From NCBI GenBank assembly GCA_023248995.1, contig JAHFDN010000003.1, positions 30,089-94,088 on the forward strand: DNA of 64,000 bases. Direction: 5' to 3'. Below the pieces are notes generated by a model. The model was given only the letters and a program-made list of their open reading frames with translations. It did no database searches and was not told the DNA's origin. The position numbers and the translations under genes were made by a program. Below are positions 9,258 to 17,826 of the stretch, piece by piece; within the stretch, counting starts at the first letter, position 1, and the number at the start of each line of letters is the position of its first letter. Source of the stretch: Candidatus Rokuibacteriota bacterium (lineage in GTDB: Bacteria > Methylomirabilota > Methylomirabilia > Rokubacteriales > CSP1-6).

Positions 9258-9601
9258 CTCTGCCGTCACCTCGCCGTGGTGACGTGTGGATGGTGAACTT
9301 TTCTCCGAGCCGGGGGAGCGAGCAGCGAGGGATGCGCCCGGCGTTGGTCATTCAGAATGACGTGGGAAACCAATATGCCGCCACAACAATCGTCGCGGCG
9401 ATCACTTCGACGATTAAGATCTATCCGGTGACGGTAGCCTTGAAGAAGGGGGAAGGAGGTTTGAAGAAACCCTCGATGGTCAATCTCGCCCAGATCCTGA
9501 CCGTTGATAAGTCCCGCCTCCAACGACGGGTTGGGGCTCTCCAGCCGGGGGTCATGGACCTGGTGAATGCCGCCGTTACAGTCAGCCTCGATGTGGGATG
9601 A
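9254..9601 (+). CDS. PemK/MazF family endoribonuclease toxin
   Basis: A 115-residue toxin of the PemK/MazF family. The start RRGDVWMVNFSPSRGSEQRGMRPALVIQND is the canonical N-terminus: the RGD/E-V-W strand, the loop that binds RNA, and the RPALVIQND strand. Further on, VAAITSTIKIYPVTVAL and LDQ-like region SMVNLAQILTVDKSRL match the family's core, including the conserved segment around which the catalytic Thr/Ser sits. MazF proteins cut mRNA at short sequence motifs. ATG at 9254 overlaps the antitoxin stop, giving translational coupling. The pair has its own promoter and sits between two unrelated operons, consistent with acquisition as a module. Confidence 0.9.
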   Translation: MTLPSPRRGDVWMVNFSPSRGSEQRGMRPALVIQNDVGNQYAATTIVAAITSTIKIYPVTVALKKGEGGLKKPSMVNLAQILTVDKSRLQRRVGALQPGVMDLVNAAVTVSLDVG

Positions 9602-9741
9602 TGAGGGCATGGCCAAGCGCAGAGCGAAACCTGTCATCCGCGGCTTGAAGAGCCAGGCGGCTGGGGAGATGGACCGCCGCCAATGTGGTTTCCTGAGTCC
9701 TCCCACGGGAAAAGTGGTAGCCTAATCTCGCGAGAATCCGG

Positions 9742-10722
9742 ATGCCGTCAATCAGCGAGACCGCTGTGGAAATGACCCAGTTCGTGCTCCCCGAGCACGC
9801 GGGGGCGCCGGGCCAGATCCACGGCGGGCGCATGATGGACTGGATCACCAGCGCCGGGACGATCCCGGCCTCCCGCGTCGCGCGGGGGACCGTGGTGCTG
9901 GGCGCCATGGACGATATTGACTTCCTCCATCCGGTGCTGGTGGGGGAGATCGCGACGCTCCGGGCCCAGGTAGAGTACGTGGGGCGCTCCTCCCTGGAAG
10001 TGGGGGTCCGCGTGTACTCGGAGAATCCGGCCACCGGCCAGCGGGCGGTGACGCTCTCCTCGCACCTTGTGTACGTGAGCGTGGACGAGGAGGGGAAACC
10101 GCGCCCCGTCCCGGACAAGATCGCCCCGGCGGGCGCCGACGAAGAGGCGCTTGTGGCGGCCGCCGTCGCCCGGCGGGGGGAGCGCCTGGCCCGCTTCGCG
10201 CGGAAGGCTGAAAGGCTTCGGGAGGCGACCGAGGAGCCCGACGACTTCCGCTGGCAGTTCGAATCCGCGCGTGTGGTGCGTGCACACGAGGTCCTGTTCC
10301 GGAACTTCATGATTGCGGGGAAGCTCCTCTTCGACATGGACGAGGCCGGGGGCATTCTGGGAGCCCGCTACACGCGGGGATTCGTCATGACGGCGTGCCT
10401 CGACGCCATGGACTTCTACTCGCCGGTGCGGGCGCGGGAGTTCCTGATCTTCAAGGCGGGGCTGAACCAGGTGGGCCGGACATCCATGGAGATCGGCGTC
10501 AAGGTCCTGGCCGAGGATCCACGGAAGGGCGAGGTGCGCCACACCTGCACCGCCTATCTCACGTTCGTCCACCTGGGGCGTGATCGCAGGCCGCGCCCGG
10601 TCCCGCCGTTCACACCCGAGACCCCGGGGGAGAAGCGGCGCTGGGAGGCCGCGATGGTCCGGCGGGAAGCCCGGCTGGCGCGCGTCAAGCGCCTCAAGGC
10701 CTCCCTCCTGCACGAGGGATAA
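9742..10722 (+). CDS. Tandem hotdog-domain acyl-CoA thioesterase
   Basis: A 326-residue cytoplasmic protein made of two hotdog domains, the arrangement of BFIT/ACOT-type acyl-CoA thioesterases. Domain 1 covers about residues 10-130: PGQIHGGRMMDWITSAG is the HGG-containing central helix, and VEYVGRSSLEVGVRVYSEN is the following strand pair. Domain 2 covers about residues 175-300, with TRGFVMTACLDAMDF and the parallel segment NQVGRTSMEIGVKV. The two domains are recognisably repeats of one another. The enzymes hydrolyse acyl-CoA to free acid and CoA. The gene stands 4 bases before the YebC start and may be co-transcribed with the recombination genes, though no functional link is evident. Confidence 0.82.
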   Translation: MPSISETAVEMTQFVLPEHAGAPGQIHGGRMMDWITSAGTIPASRVARGTVVLGAMDDIDFLHPVLVGEIATLRAQVEYVGRSSLEVGVRVYSENPATGQRAVTLSSHLVYVSVDEEGKPRPVPDKIAPAGADEEALVAAAVARRGERLARFARKAERLREATEEPDDFRWQFESARVVRAHEVLFRNFMIAGKLLFDMDEAGGILGARYTRGFVMTACLDAMDFYSPVRAREFLIFKAGLNQVGRTSMEIGVKVLAEDPRKGEVRHTCTAYLTFVHLGRDRRPRPVPPFTPETPGEKRRWEAAMVRREARLARVKRLKASLLHEG

Positions 10723-10726
10723 GCGC

Positions 10727-11479
10727 ATGTCAGGCCATTCTCGATGGGCTCAGATCAAGCGCAAGAAGGCCAAGACCGACCAGAACCGCGGGAAAGTCTT
10801 CACCAAGCTGATCCGCGAGATCACCGTCGCGGCCCGCACGGGCGGCGGCGACCTGAAGATCAACATGCGGCTCAAGGCGGCCATCGAAGGCGCCAAGGCT
10901 GCCAGCATGCCCCAGGACAACATCAAGCGCGCGGTCCAGAAGGGGACCGGCGAGCTGCCCGGCGAGGCCTACGAGGAGGTCACCTACGAGGGATACGCTC
11001 CCGGCGGGGTGGCGCTGATGGTCCGGGTCCTGTCCGACAACAAGAATCGGACCGCCCCCGAGATCCGTCACATGTTCGAGAAGCACGGCGGCAACCTCGG
11101 CCAGGTTGGGTGCGTCGGCTGGATGTTCGAGCGCAAGGGCGTGATCCAGGTGGACGCCCAGCGGATCGGCGAGGACGACCTTTTGGCGCTGGCCTTGGAC
11201 GCCGGCGCGGCCGACATGAGGCGCGTCGAAAAAGTTTACGAGATCACCACCTCGCCTGATGAAATGGAGTCGGTGCGCCGGGCGCTCGAGGAGCGGAAGG
11301 TGCCGGTCCTGGAGGCGGACGTGACGATGGTCCCGCTCTCCGCCGTCCGGGTGGAGGGCAAGGACGCCCAGGCGGTCTTGAGGCTGGTCGAGGCGCTGGA
11401 GGAACTGGACGACGTTCAGGCCGTCTACGCCAACTACGACATCGCCGACGAGATCATCGACGCCATCACGGCGGCCTGA
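10727..11479 (+). CDS. yebC: YebC/PmpR family regulator
   Basis: A 250-residue protein starting at the ATG that gives the invariant N-terminus MSGHSRWAQIKRKKAKTDQNRGK. The next segments (FTKLIREITVAAR, then NIKRAVQKGTGE and YEGYAPGGVALMV) match the three-domain YebC fold, and the length is normal. YebC proteins were described as transcriptional regulators; recent work on the family also links them to translation of poly-proline stretches. The position directly before ruvC-ruvA-ruvB is one of the most conserved bacterial gene orders and supports the assignment. Confidence 0.97.
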   Translation: MSGHSRWAQIKRKKAKTDQNRGKVFTKLIREITVAARTGGGDLKINMRLKAAIEGAKAASMPQDNIKRAVQKGTGELPGEAYEEVTYEGYAPGGVALMVRVLSDNKNRTAPEIRHMFEKHGGNLGQVGCVGWMFERKGVIQVDAQRIGEDDLLALALDAGAADMRRVEKVYEITTSPDEMESVRRALEERKVPVLEADVTMVPLSAVRVEGKDAQAVLRLVEALEELDDVQAVYANYDIADEIIDAITAA

Positions 11480-11498
11480 GAGCGGGCGCGCTCTCCGG

Positions 11499-11981
11499 GT
11501 GATCGGCATCGACCCGGGGCTCGTCGAGACGGGCTTCGGCGTCCTGGAATCCGGCCCTCGGGGCGTGTCGCTCCTCGACGCCGGCGTCATCAGCACCTCG
11601 CGGAGCGCCCCTCTCGAATCGCGCCTTCACGCTCTTCACGGCGCGGTCCACCGGCTCCTCGAGCGCTTCGCCCCGGATCTGCTCGTCGTCGAGGACCTCT
11701 ACGCCGATTACAAGTTCCCCCGGACAGCCATCCTGATGGGCCACGCGCGTGGCGTCATCTGCCTGGCGGCGCGCGAGCGCCAGGTGACCATCCTGCCGCT
11801 CGCGCCTTCGGAGGTCAAGCGCGCCGTGACGGCCAACGGGGCGGCCTCCAAGAGCCAGGTCCAGCGGGGGGTCCAGCGACTGCTCGGGCTGGCGGTCGTT
11901 CCCAAGCCGAGCCACGTGGCCGACGCGCTGGGGCTGGCGGTGACCGGGCTCTTCCGCGTGAAAGGCCGCCTGCCTTCATGA
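11499..11981 (+). CDS. ruvC: Crossover junction endodeoxyribonuclease RuvC
   Basis: The 160-residue Holliday-junction resolvase. The first catalytic Asp is in IGIDPGLVETGFGV at the very N-terminus, the Glu in LLVVEDLY at about residue 67, and the C-terminal acidic pair in HVADALGLAV. GTG at 11499 is the only start close to the DPG motif; one codon upstream reads Arg, so the protein starts slightly shorter than usual. The enzyme resolves four-way junctions after branch migration by RuvAB. The stop overlaps the ruvA ATG by 4 bp, giving a coupled ruvC-ruvA unit. Confidence 0.96.
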   Translation: MIGIDPGLVETGFGVLESGPRGVSLLDAGVISTSRSAPLESRLHALHGAVHRLLERFAPDLLVVEDLYADYKFPRTAILMGHARGVICLAARERQVTILPLAPSEVKRAVTANGAASKSQVQRGVQRLLGLAVVPKPSHVADALGLAVTGLFRVKGRLPS

Positions 11982-12631
11982 TCGCCTCGCTCAGGGGGAA
12001 GCTCCGACGGAGGCTCGAGGACCGCGTGGTGGTGGAGTCGGGCGGCGTGGGCTACGAGGTCTTTCTGCCTCCCGTGGCCTATCGCGCCATCGCGGACGCG
12101 GTGGCGTCCGAGAAGGACGACGCGAGCGACCTCTCGCTGGTCATCTACTACCACGCCACGCGCGACCAGCCGCGGCCGATCCTCATCGGGTTCACCAGCG
12201 AGCTCGACAAGGAGTTCTTCGAGAAGCTCATCACCGTGAAGGACATCGGCCCGCTCGTGGCGGCCCGGGCGCTCACGTGCGCCGTGCAGGACCTGGCGGC
12301 GGCGATCGCGCGCCAGGACGAGAAGTTCCTGCGAAGCCTGCGGGGGATCGGCCCCCAGAAAGCGCGGAACATCGTCGCCCAGCTCCAGGCCAAGGTTGCC
12401 AAGTTCGCGCTCCTGAAGGAGCCGGGGGCCGAGCCGGCGCCCGTCCCGGCGGCGCCGACGGACGACGAGGAGGGCGTGAAGACCCTCGTCTGGGAGGTGC
12501 TGGTGAAGCAGTTGGGCCACCGGCCGAGCGAGGCGGGCCAACTGATCGGCGACGCGCTCCGGCGCAAGCCCGGGATCAAGACCGCCGAGGAGCTCTTCGA
12601 CGAGATCTACCGCGGGAGGAAGCAGGCATGA
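11978..12631 (+). CDS. ruvA: Holliday junction branch migration protein RuvA
   Basis: A 217-residue RuvA. It begins MIASLRGKL, with the OB-fold domain I (ESGGVGYEVFLP), the two helix-hairpin-helix motifs of domain II (VKDIGPLVAARAL and LRGIGPQKARNIV) and the flexible linker before domain III (AGQLIGDALRRKPGIKTAEELFDEIY), which contacts RuvB. It is somewhat longer than the usual 195-205 residues because of an insertion near residues 40-50 (VASEKDDASD) and a Pro/Ala-rich linker. RuvA tetramers hold the junction for the RuvB motor. The gap to ruvB (143 bp) is unusually wide for this gene pair. Confidence 0.96.
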   Translation: MIASLRGKLRRRLEDRVVVESGGVGYEVFLPPVAYRAIADAVASEKDDASDLSLVIYYHATRDQPRPILIGFTSELDKEFFEKLITVKDIGPLVAARALTCAVQDLAAAIARQDEKFLRSLRGIGPQKARNIVAQLQAKVAKFALLKEPGAEPAPVPAAPTDDEEGVKTLVWEVLVKQLGHRPSEAGQLIGDALRRKPGIKTAEELFDEIYRGRKQA

Positions 12632-12774
12632 CCAAGACCGCGGGTCGCCGACCAGCCCCTTGGCCCGGCGGTTGTTCGCGGTGCGCTCCGCGCCGTGGGG
12701 CACCCTGTCCCCCGCCTCCCGGCGGCTCCCCGCCACCGGGTCTGGCCCCGTCCGGGCCTCGGTGAGGGCGCACG
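12632..12774 (+). repeat. GC-rich palindromic spacer between ruvA and ruvB
   Basis: This 143-bp stretch separates two genes that normally abut. It holds no convincing gene. It is extremely GC-rich with short self-complementary runs (for example GGTGC at about 12690 facing GCACC at about 12710), in style similar to the longer hairpin cluster between secD and secF. It may be a dispersed palindromic element. Confidence 0.35.
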
Positions 12775-13806
12775 ATGGATGAGGCGAAGATCCTGAGCCG
12801 CCTGCCGCTGCCCGAGGAGGCGCAGGTGGAGCGCCAGCTCCGCCCGCAGCGCCTGGACGAGTACGTGGGACAGCGCGAGGCCGTCGAGAGCCTGCGCGTC
12901 TCGCTGGAAGCCGCCCGCCAGCGTGGGGAGCCCGTGGACCACGTCCTCCTCTACGGGCCGCCGGGTCTCGGCAAAACCACCCTCGCCTACATCATCGCCA
13001 ACGAGATGGGGACGAACGTCGTGGCCACGTCGGGGCCGGCTCTCGAGCGGGGCGCCGACCTCATGGGGATCCTCACCAACCTGGCCGAGGGTGACCTGCT
13101 CTTCATCGACGAGGTCCACCGCCTGCCCCGGGTCGTCGAGGAGCTGCTCTATCCGGCGATGGAGGACTTCGCCGTCAACTTCATCCTTGACAAGGGTCTC
13201 CACGCCCGGACCCTCCGCTACGCGCTCCGCCCGTTCACGCTCGTGGCCGCGACCACCCGACCGGGGATGCTGTCGTCCCCCCTCAGGGAGCGGTTCGGGA
13301 TCTTTCACCACCTGGATTTCTACTCCGAAGAGGAACTCCGCCAGATTGTCCTGCGCTCGGCCACCATCCTGGGCGCCTCCGTCGAGCCGCCGGGAGCAGC
13401 GGAGATCGCCCGGCGCTCCCGCGGCACCCCGCGGATCGCCAACCGCCTCCTCCGCCGCGTGCGGGATTACGCCCAGGTCAAGAAGGACGGCGTCATCACG
13501 CGGGATGTCGCCCACGACGCCCTGGATAGAGAAGGAGTGGACGGCCGAGGGCTGGACCGGCTGGACCGTCGCTTCCTCACCGCGATCATCGAGCAATACG
13601 GCGGGGGGCCGGTGGGGATCGAGGCGGTGGCCGCTACGATCAACGACGAGGCAGAAACCCTCGTCGAGATGGTGGAGCCTTACCTCCTCAAGATCGGCTT
13701 CGTCGTGCGGAGCCCCAACGGCCGGCGGGCCACTCCGGGCGCCTATGCTCACCTGGGCTATCCCGTCCCGTCTGTTCCCGGCGGCCAGGGGCAACTGCCG
13801 CTCTAG
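12775..13806 (+). CDS. ruvB: Holliday junction branch migration ATPase RuvB
   Basis: A 343-residue AAA+ motor. The N-terminal [18 protein letters not shown] is the RuvB signature; Walker A is GPPGLGKTT (about residues 62-70), Walker [11 protein letters not shown], sensor 1 in [19 protein letters not shown] with the arginine finger, and the C-terminal winged helix domain runs from about residue 260 ([22 protein letters not shown]...). It hexamerises on DNA flanking RuvA to drive branch migration. ATG at 12775 gives the standard start. The stop at 13804-13806 overlaps the ribosome binding site of the next gene. Confidence 0.98.
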   Translation: MDEAKILSRLPLPEEAQVERQLRPQRLDEYVGQREAVESLRVSLEAARQRGEPVDHVLLYGPPGLGKTTLAYIIANEMGTNVVATSGPALERGADLMGILTNLAEGDLLFIDEVHRLPRVVEELLYPAMEDFAVNFILDKGLHARTLRYALRPFTLVAATTRPGMLSSPLRERFGIFHHLDFYSEEELRQIVLRSATILGASVEPPGAAEIARRSRGTPRIANRLLRRVRDYAQVKKDGVITRDVAHDALDREGVDGRGLDRLDRRFLTAIIEQYGGGPVGIEAVAATINDEAETLVEMVEPYLLKIGFVVRSPNGRRATPGAYAHLGYPVPSVPGGQGQLPL

Positions 13807-13814
13807 GGGGGTGA
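13805..13814 (+). promoter_or_regulatory. Strong Shine-Dalgarno site deciding the DUF2905 start
   Basis: AGGGGGGTGAT lies across the ruvB stop and closely matches the full anti-SD complement AAGGAGGTGAT. It sits 5-6 bases before the GTG at 13820, so that codon, not the GTG at 13811 that lies inside the site, is the likely start. Confidence 0.6.
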
Positions 13815-13819
13815 TCGGG

Positions 13820-14056
13820 GTGTCTCTCCTGGGCGGGCTGGGGAAATTACTCATCGGTTTCGGGGTCGTCATGATAGTTCTGGGAGGGATATTCCTCCTA
13901 TTGGGGAATGTATCGGGAAAGGTGCCGTGGATCGGACGACTGCCGGGCGATATCTACATCGAGCGAGGGAACTGGAGTTTCTATTTCCCTCTCGCTACGT
14001 CGATCGTCCTCTCGATCATCCTGACCCTTATCTTTTCCTTCTTCGGCCGGCGCTAG
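13820..14056 (+). CDS. DUF2905 family small membrane protein
   Basis: A 78-residue protein with two hydrophobic segments (GLGKLLIGFGVVMIVLGGIFLLLG and FYFPLATSIVLSIILTLIFSFF) separated by the family's conserved loop GKVPWIGRLPGDIYIERGNWSFYFP. DUF2905 proteins regularly follow ruvB in this gene order; their function is unknown. The GTG at 13820 is set by an anti-SD-like site at 13805-13814. The C-terminal third overlaps the long reading frame of the SpoIID-like protein in another frame, which complicates the start of that gene. Confidence 0.88.
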   Translation: MSLLGGLGKLLIGFGVVMIVLGGIFLLLGNVSGKVPWIGRLPGDIYIERGNWSFYFPLATSIVLSIILTLIFSFFGRR

Positions 14057-15162
14057 GCGCCTTCGCGCTCTTCGCCCTGGCGGCCATCCTCGTCGGCCCC
14101 TCCGGGGCCCAGGCCGACGGACTCATCCGCGTGGCGGTGGCCGAAGGGCTCAAGAGCGTCGAGGTGAAAGGCGTGGCGATCCTGGTCACCGATCTCGACG
14201 GTCAGCCCGTGCTCCAAGCACGCCCGACCACCGTCCGCCTGACGCTCGGCAACGGCGGCGTGGGCGTGGACGGCCGGCGGCTCGCGGCCGCGCGTCTCAC
14301 GCCGTTTGGCGCGGGCACTCTCAAGCTCAACGGCCGCGAATATCCGGGGACGCTGGATGTCCTGAAAAACGGCGAGGGCCTCGTCGTCGTCAACGAGCTC
14401 CCGTTCGAGGACTACGTCGCCGGCGCTCTCCAGGCCGAGGCGTCGGACAAATGGCCTTCTGAGATGCTGAAGGCCCAGGCCATCGTGGTGCGAACCTACG
14501 CGGCCTATCACCGCCAGCTCAACGCCGCCAAGCCCTTTCACATCCTGGCCTCGACGGCCAACCAGCAGTATGCCGGGAGGGTGGCCGAGGCTTCCCCGAT
14601 TTGGGAGGCCGTGAGAGATACCGAGGGGGAGATCCTCCTCTGGGGGGGGCAGCTCTTTCCGTCCTTCTACCATACCGACAGCGGGGGGCACACCGAGGAC
14701 CCGCGCCTGGTCTTCGCCGCGCGAAACATGCCGGCTCTCAGGGCGGTGCGCTCGGAGTTCTCGGGCGATTCCCCCTACTTCGTCTGGAACCTGAGCATCC
14801 CTATCGGGCAACTGTCCGAGTTGTTGCGGCGGGGGGGAGTCCAGGTGGGCACGGTCACGCGGCTCGAGGTGGTCGAACGGTCGCGCTCCCTCCGGGTCCT
14901 GCGACTGACCGTCCACGGAACGCGCGGGAGGGCCCAGCTTTCGGGGGCGGACTTCCGCCGGATCGTGGGCTACGACATGCTCAAGAGCACCCTCTTCGCG
15001 GTCGCGGTGGACGGCCAGTACGCGCGCTTCGCCGGCCGCGGCTACGGCCACGGTGTGGGACTGGATCAGTGGGGGGCCAAGGCGATGGCCGAGCAGGGCT
15101 ACTCGGTCGCGGAAATTCTCGAGTATTACTATCCCGGCAGCGCCCTCGCGACGCTCAGATGA
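13927..15162 (+). CDS. SpoIID/LytB domain protein
   Basis: A SpoIID/LytB-domain protein, known in sporulators as a lytic transglycosylase for peptidoglycan and widespread in non-sporulating bacteria in this gene neighbourhood. Key segments are FEDYVAGALQAEASDKWPSEMLKAQAIVVRTYA (the catalytic Glu is in this conserved stretch), FYHTDSGGHTED, and the C-terminal GRGYGHGVGLDQWGAKAMAEQGYSVAEILEYYYPG. A hydrophobic export segment (FALFALAAILVGPSGAQA) lies about 45 residues into the frame. The only conventional start, GTG at 13927, overlaps DUF2905 by 130 bp and places an implausible basic stretch before the export signal; no ATG, GTG or TTG lies nearer. A non-standard start or a local sequence error is possible. 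Confidence 0.85.
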   Translation: MDRTTAGRYLHRARELEFLFPSRYVDRPLDHPDPYLFLLRPALGAFALFALAAILVGPSGAQADGLIRVAVAEGLKSVEVKGVAILVTDLDGQPVLQARPTTVRLTLGNGGVGVDGRRLAAARLTPFGAGTLKLNGREYPGTLDVLKNGEGLVVVNELPFEDYVAGALQAEASDKWPSEMLKAQAIVVRTYAAYHRQLNAAKPFHILASTANQQYAGRVAEASPIWEAVRDTEGEILLWGGQLFPSFYHTDSGGHTEDPRLVFAARNMPALRAVRSEFSGDSPYFVWNLSIPIGQLSELLRRGGVQVGTVTRLEVVERSRSLRVLRLTVHGTRGRAQLSGADFRRIVGYDMLKSTLFAVAVDGQYARFAGRGYGHGVGLDQWGAKAMAEQGYSVAEILEYYYPGSALATLR

Positions 15163-15361
15163 TCTCCTGGGTGGGTTCCTTCGTCTTCCCGCTCACTGTT
15201 TTCCTGCTGACGATGTCCCGGGAACGGTGTTGGCTGGGCTGACAATGCCTCCGCCGTGGCCTCGACCGGCCAGCGGGAACTCTTCCAATGTTTCAACGGG
15301 TTCGGGCTCGACCCGCGTCTGGCAGAAAGGTTGCTCCTGCTGGCTCCCCGGAGGGATGACT

Positions 15362-16711
15362 ATGAAGACGATGAAGAACCTGACACGGTGGCTTCTGGCC
15401 GGGCTCGCGGCTTTTGCCCTTGGACCCGGCGCCCTCTACGCGGAAGACGACGCCTGGCGGCTCGGCATGACCGCCGGGGTGGGCGCTTACCAGGAGGGCC
15501 GGTACGCCGAGGCCGAGGAAAAATTCTCGGCCGCCGTCAAAGAGGCGGAGAGCTTCGGCGCTGAAGATCCTCGCCTGGCCGCGAGCCTCAACAACCTGGC
15601 CTCCCTCTACGCGGCCCAGGGCCGATACGCTCAGGCGGAACCGCTGTCCGAGCGGGCCCTGGCGATCCGCGAGAAAGTCCTGGGCCCCGAGCATGCGGAG
15701 GTGGCCCAGAGCCTCCACAACCTGGCGTCCCTCCACGCCGCCCGGGGCCGGTACGCCGCGGCAGAGCCGCTCGCCCGGCGGGCCCTGGCGATCCGTGAGA
15801 AAGTCCTGGGCCCTGAGCATCCAGACGTGGCCCAGAGCCTGAACGGCCTGGTCGAGCTCTACCGGGCCCGTGGGCAGACCGGAGACGCCGAAGGGCTCGC
15901 CCAGCGGGCCCTGGCGATCGCGGAAAAGGCGTTGGGGCCGGAGCACCCGGACGTCGCCACGAGCCTGAACAACCTGGCGGGGATCCATTTGGCGCAGGGC
16001 CAGTATGCGCGAGCCGAGGCGCTCTACCGGCAGGCGCTGGCGATCCGCGAGAAGGCCCTGGGGTCGGAGCATCCCGACACCGCCACGAGTCTCAACAACC
16101 TGGGGGTCCTCTACGCCACCCGGAGCCGGAACGTCGAAGCCGAGGCGCTCTACCGGCGGGCGCTCGCGATCCGGGAAAAAGTTCTCGACCCTGAGCATCC
16201 GCACATCGCCACGAGCCTCAACAACCTGGGGCTGCTCTACGCGATCCAGGGCAGGAACGACCAGGCCGAGCCCTTCTACAAGCGGGCTCTCGCGATTGAC
16301 GAAAAGGCGCTGGGGGCTGAGCATCCGACGGTTGCGACGGACCTCAACAACCTGGCCCTCCTCTACGTCGCACGGGACAAGACCGCGGCGGCCGAGCCGC
16401 TGTTCCAACGGGCCCTGGCGATCCGTGAAAAGGCGCTCGGGGCCGAGCACCCGGACGTGGCAACGACCCTCAATAACCTGGCGGTGCTCTACCACAACCA
16501 GGGCAAGACCGCCAAGGCCGAGTCCCTCTACCGGCGCGCCTACTTCATCCGGGAAAAGGCCCTGGGGCCGGAGCATCCGAACGTGGCCGTGAGCCTGGAA
16601 AACTACGCTGCGCTCCTCAGGAAGACTCACCGGAAGTCCGAGGCCGTGAAGCTCGAGGCTCGGGCGGAGAAGATCCGAGCCAAGCTGGCCGCGGCAACCA
16701 CGACGCAGTAG
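15362..16711 (+). CDS. Secreted tetratricopeptide repeat protein (kinesin-light-chain type repeats)
   Basis: A 449-residue protein with a signal peptide (KTMKNLTRWLLAGLAAFALGPGALYA) and then an almost uninterrupted array of about nine 42-residue TPR units with the consensus A-L-A-I-R-E-K-x-L-G-x-E-H-P-x-V-A-x-S-L-N-N-L-A-x-L-Y. The long repeat spacing is that of kinesin-light-chain-type TPRs, which form a solenoid for protein binding. ATG at 15362 is preferred to 15356 because GGAGGG (15350-15355) then lies 6 bases upstream. It interrupts the common spoIID-queA order. Partner proteins cannot be told; an envelope scaffold role is a guess. The repeats are similar enough at DNA level to permit copy number change. 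Confidence 0.88.
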   Translation: MKTMKNLTRWLLAGLAAFALGPGALYAEDDAWRLGMTAGVGAYQEGRYAEAEEKFSAAVKEAESFGAEDPRLAASLNNLASLYAAQGRYAQAEPLSERALAIREKVLGPEHAEVAQSLHNLASLHAARGRYAAAEPLARRALAIREKVLGPEHPDVAQSLNGLVELYRARGQTGDAEGLAQRALAIAEKALGPEHPDVATSLNNLAGIHLAQGQYARAEALYRQALAIREKALGSEHPDTATSLNNLGVLYATRSRNVEAEALYRRALAIREKVLDPEHPHIATSLNNLGLLYAIQGRNDQAEPFYKRALAIDEKALGAEHPTVATDLNNLALLYVARDKTAAAEPLFQRALAIREKALGAEHPDVATTLNNLAVLYHNQGKTAKAESLYRRAYFIREKALGPEHPNVAVSLENYAALLRKTHRKSEAVKLEARAEKIRAKLAAATTTQ

Positions 16712-16747
16712 CACGCCCCTCGCTCTCCTGCTGTGCCCGGCGGGGCT

Positions 16748-16776
16748 TTGAAAACCCCGGGCGGGCGGCTTAGACT
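16748..16776 (+). promoter_or_regulatory. Promoter of the queA-tgt-yajC-secD operon
   Basis: TTGAAA at 16748-16753, a 17-base spacer and TAGACT at 16771-16776 form a good vegetative-type promoter. The -10 hexamer is the same as in the promoters at 44218 and 46510. The predicted start of transcription falls about 3 bases before the queA ATG, so the message may be leaderless. Confidence 0.6.
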
Positions 16777-16785
16777 TCATGGGTC

Positions 16786-17823
16786 ATGGATCTGAGCCTA
16801 TTTCAGTATCGGTTGCCCCCCGAGCGGATCGCCCAGTACCCTGCCGAGCAGCGGGACGCCTCGCGCCTTCTGGTGTGTGACCGCGCGACGATGCGCCGGG
16901 CGGACCACGTCTTCGGCGATCTGCCTGCCCTTCTTCGACCGGGAGACCTGCTCGTCGTCAACGACTCACGGGTCATCCCGGCTCGGCTCCTTGGGCGAGT
17001 CGACCCAGGGGGGGCGCCCGTGGAGCTCCTGTTCGTCAGAGCCGCTGGGCCTGGGCGCTGGGAAGCGCTGGCCAAGCCGGGAAAGCGCTGTCGCCCCGGG
17101 GCCGTCATTGTCTTCGGGGACGGCCAGGCGAGGGTGCGCGTGGTGGCCGTCACAGAGGGGGGGCGGGGGATCGTGGAGATCGAGGACGGAGGACCCGTCC
17201 GGGAGATCCTCGAGCGCCACGGGATGCCGCCGCTCCCGCCCTACATCCGCCGGCACCAAAAACCCGGCCAGGAGGACTGGGAGCGCTATCAAACGGTGTA
17301 CGCGACTCACGAGGGGTCGGTCGCCGCCCCCACGGCCGGGCTTCACTTCACCCCGGGACTCCTGGAGCGCCTCGAGGCGGGGGGAGTGGAGATCCGGGCC
17401 CTCACGCTCCACGTCGGGCCAGGGACGTTTCGTCCGATTCGTGCGGCCAGCGTCGAGGCCCATCGCATGGAGGCGGAGGAGGTCACGGTCTCCGCCGAGA
17501 CGTCCGACGCGATCAATCGGGCCAAGGCCGAGGGGCGGCGTGTCGTCGCCGTCGGGACGACCACGTGTCGCGCGCTCGAGTCGGCGTCGGATCACGGGGG
17601 GAGAGTCCGGCCGGCCTCGGGGTCCACGGATCTCTTCATCTATCCCGGGTATCGCTTCAAGGTCATGGACGCGCTCCTGACCAACTTCCACCTGCCGAGG
17701 TCGTCGCTGCTCTTGCTCGCGTGCGCGTTCGCCGGCCGGGAGCTCGCGCTGGGCGCTTACCGCCACGCCGTCGAGACGGGCTACCGCTTCTACTCGTACG
17801 GTGACGCGATGCTCATCTCCTAG
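16786..17823 (+). CDS. queA: S-adenosylmethionine:tRNA ribosyltransferase-isomerase QueA
   Basis: A 345-residue enzyme of queuosine synthesis that transfers and isomerises the ribose of S-adenosylmethionine onto 7-aminomethyl-7-deazaguanine in tRNA, giving epoxyqueuosine. Family blocks are all present: the N-terminal FQYRLPPERIAQYPAEQRDASRLLV, NDSRVIPARLLG, the central YQTVYATHEGSVAAPTAGLHFTP and LHVGPGTFRPI, and the C-terminal TDLFIYPGYRFKVMDALLTNFHLPRSSLL. Length is typical. It is followed 3 bases later by tgt, the preceding enzyme of the pathway, and the two form a classic pair ahead of yajC-secDF. Confidence 0.98.
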   Translation: MDLSLFQYRLPPERIAQYPAEQRDASRLLVCDRATMRRADHVFGDLPALLRPGDLLVVNDSRVIPARLLGRVDPGGAPVELLFVRAAGPGRWEALAKPGKRCRPGAVIVFGDGQARVRVVAVTEGGRGIVEIEDGGPVREILERHGMPPLPPYIRRHQKPGQEDWERYQTVYATHEGSVAAPTAGLHFTPGLLERLEAGGVEIRALTLHVGPGTFRPIRAASVEAHRMEAEEVTVSAETSDAINRAKAEGRRVVAVGTTTCRALESASDHGGRVRPASGSTDLFIYPGYRFKVMDALLTNFHLPRSSLLLLACAFAGRELALGAYRHAVETGYRFYSYGDAMLIS

Positions 17824-17826
17824 TCC

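Noticed and set aside
12923..13806. Long overlapping frames inside ruvB and other conserved genes
   Set aside because: High GC gives long shadow frames on all strands; their translations are Arg/Pro/Ser-rich and lack any family motif.
15362..16711. TPR array as tandem DNA repeats of a mobile or phase-variable element
   Set aside because: The 126-bp periodicity follows from the protein repeats; the units have diverged in sequence as expected for an ordinary TPR gene.
16741..16770. Terminator hairpin before queA (GGGG.TTT/AAA.CCCC)
   Set aside because: There is no T tract after it, and the same bases form the -35 box of a good promoter.
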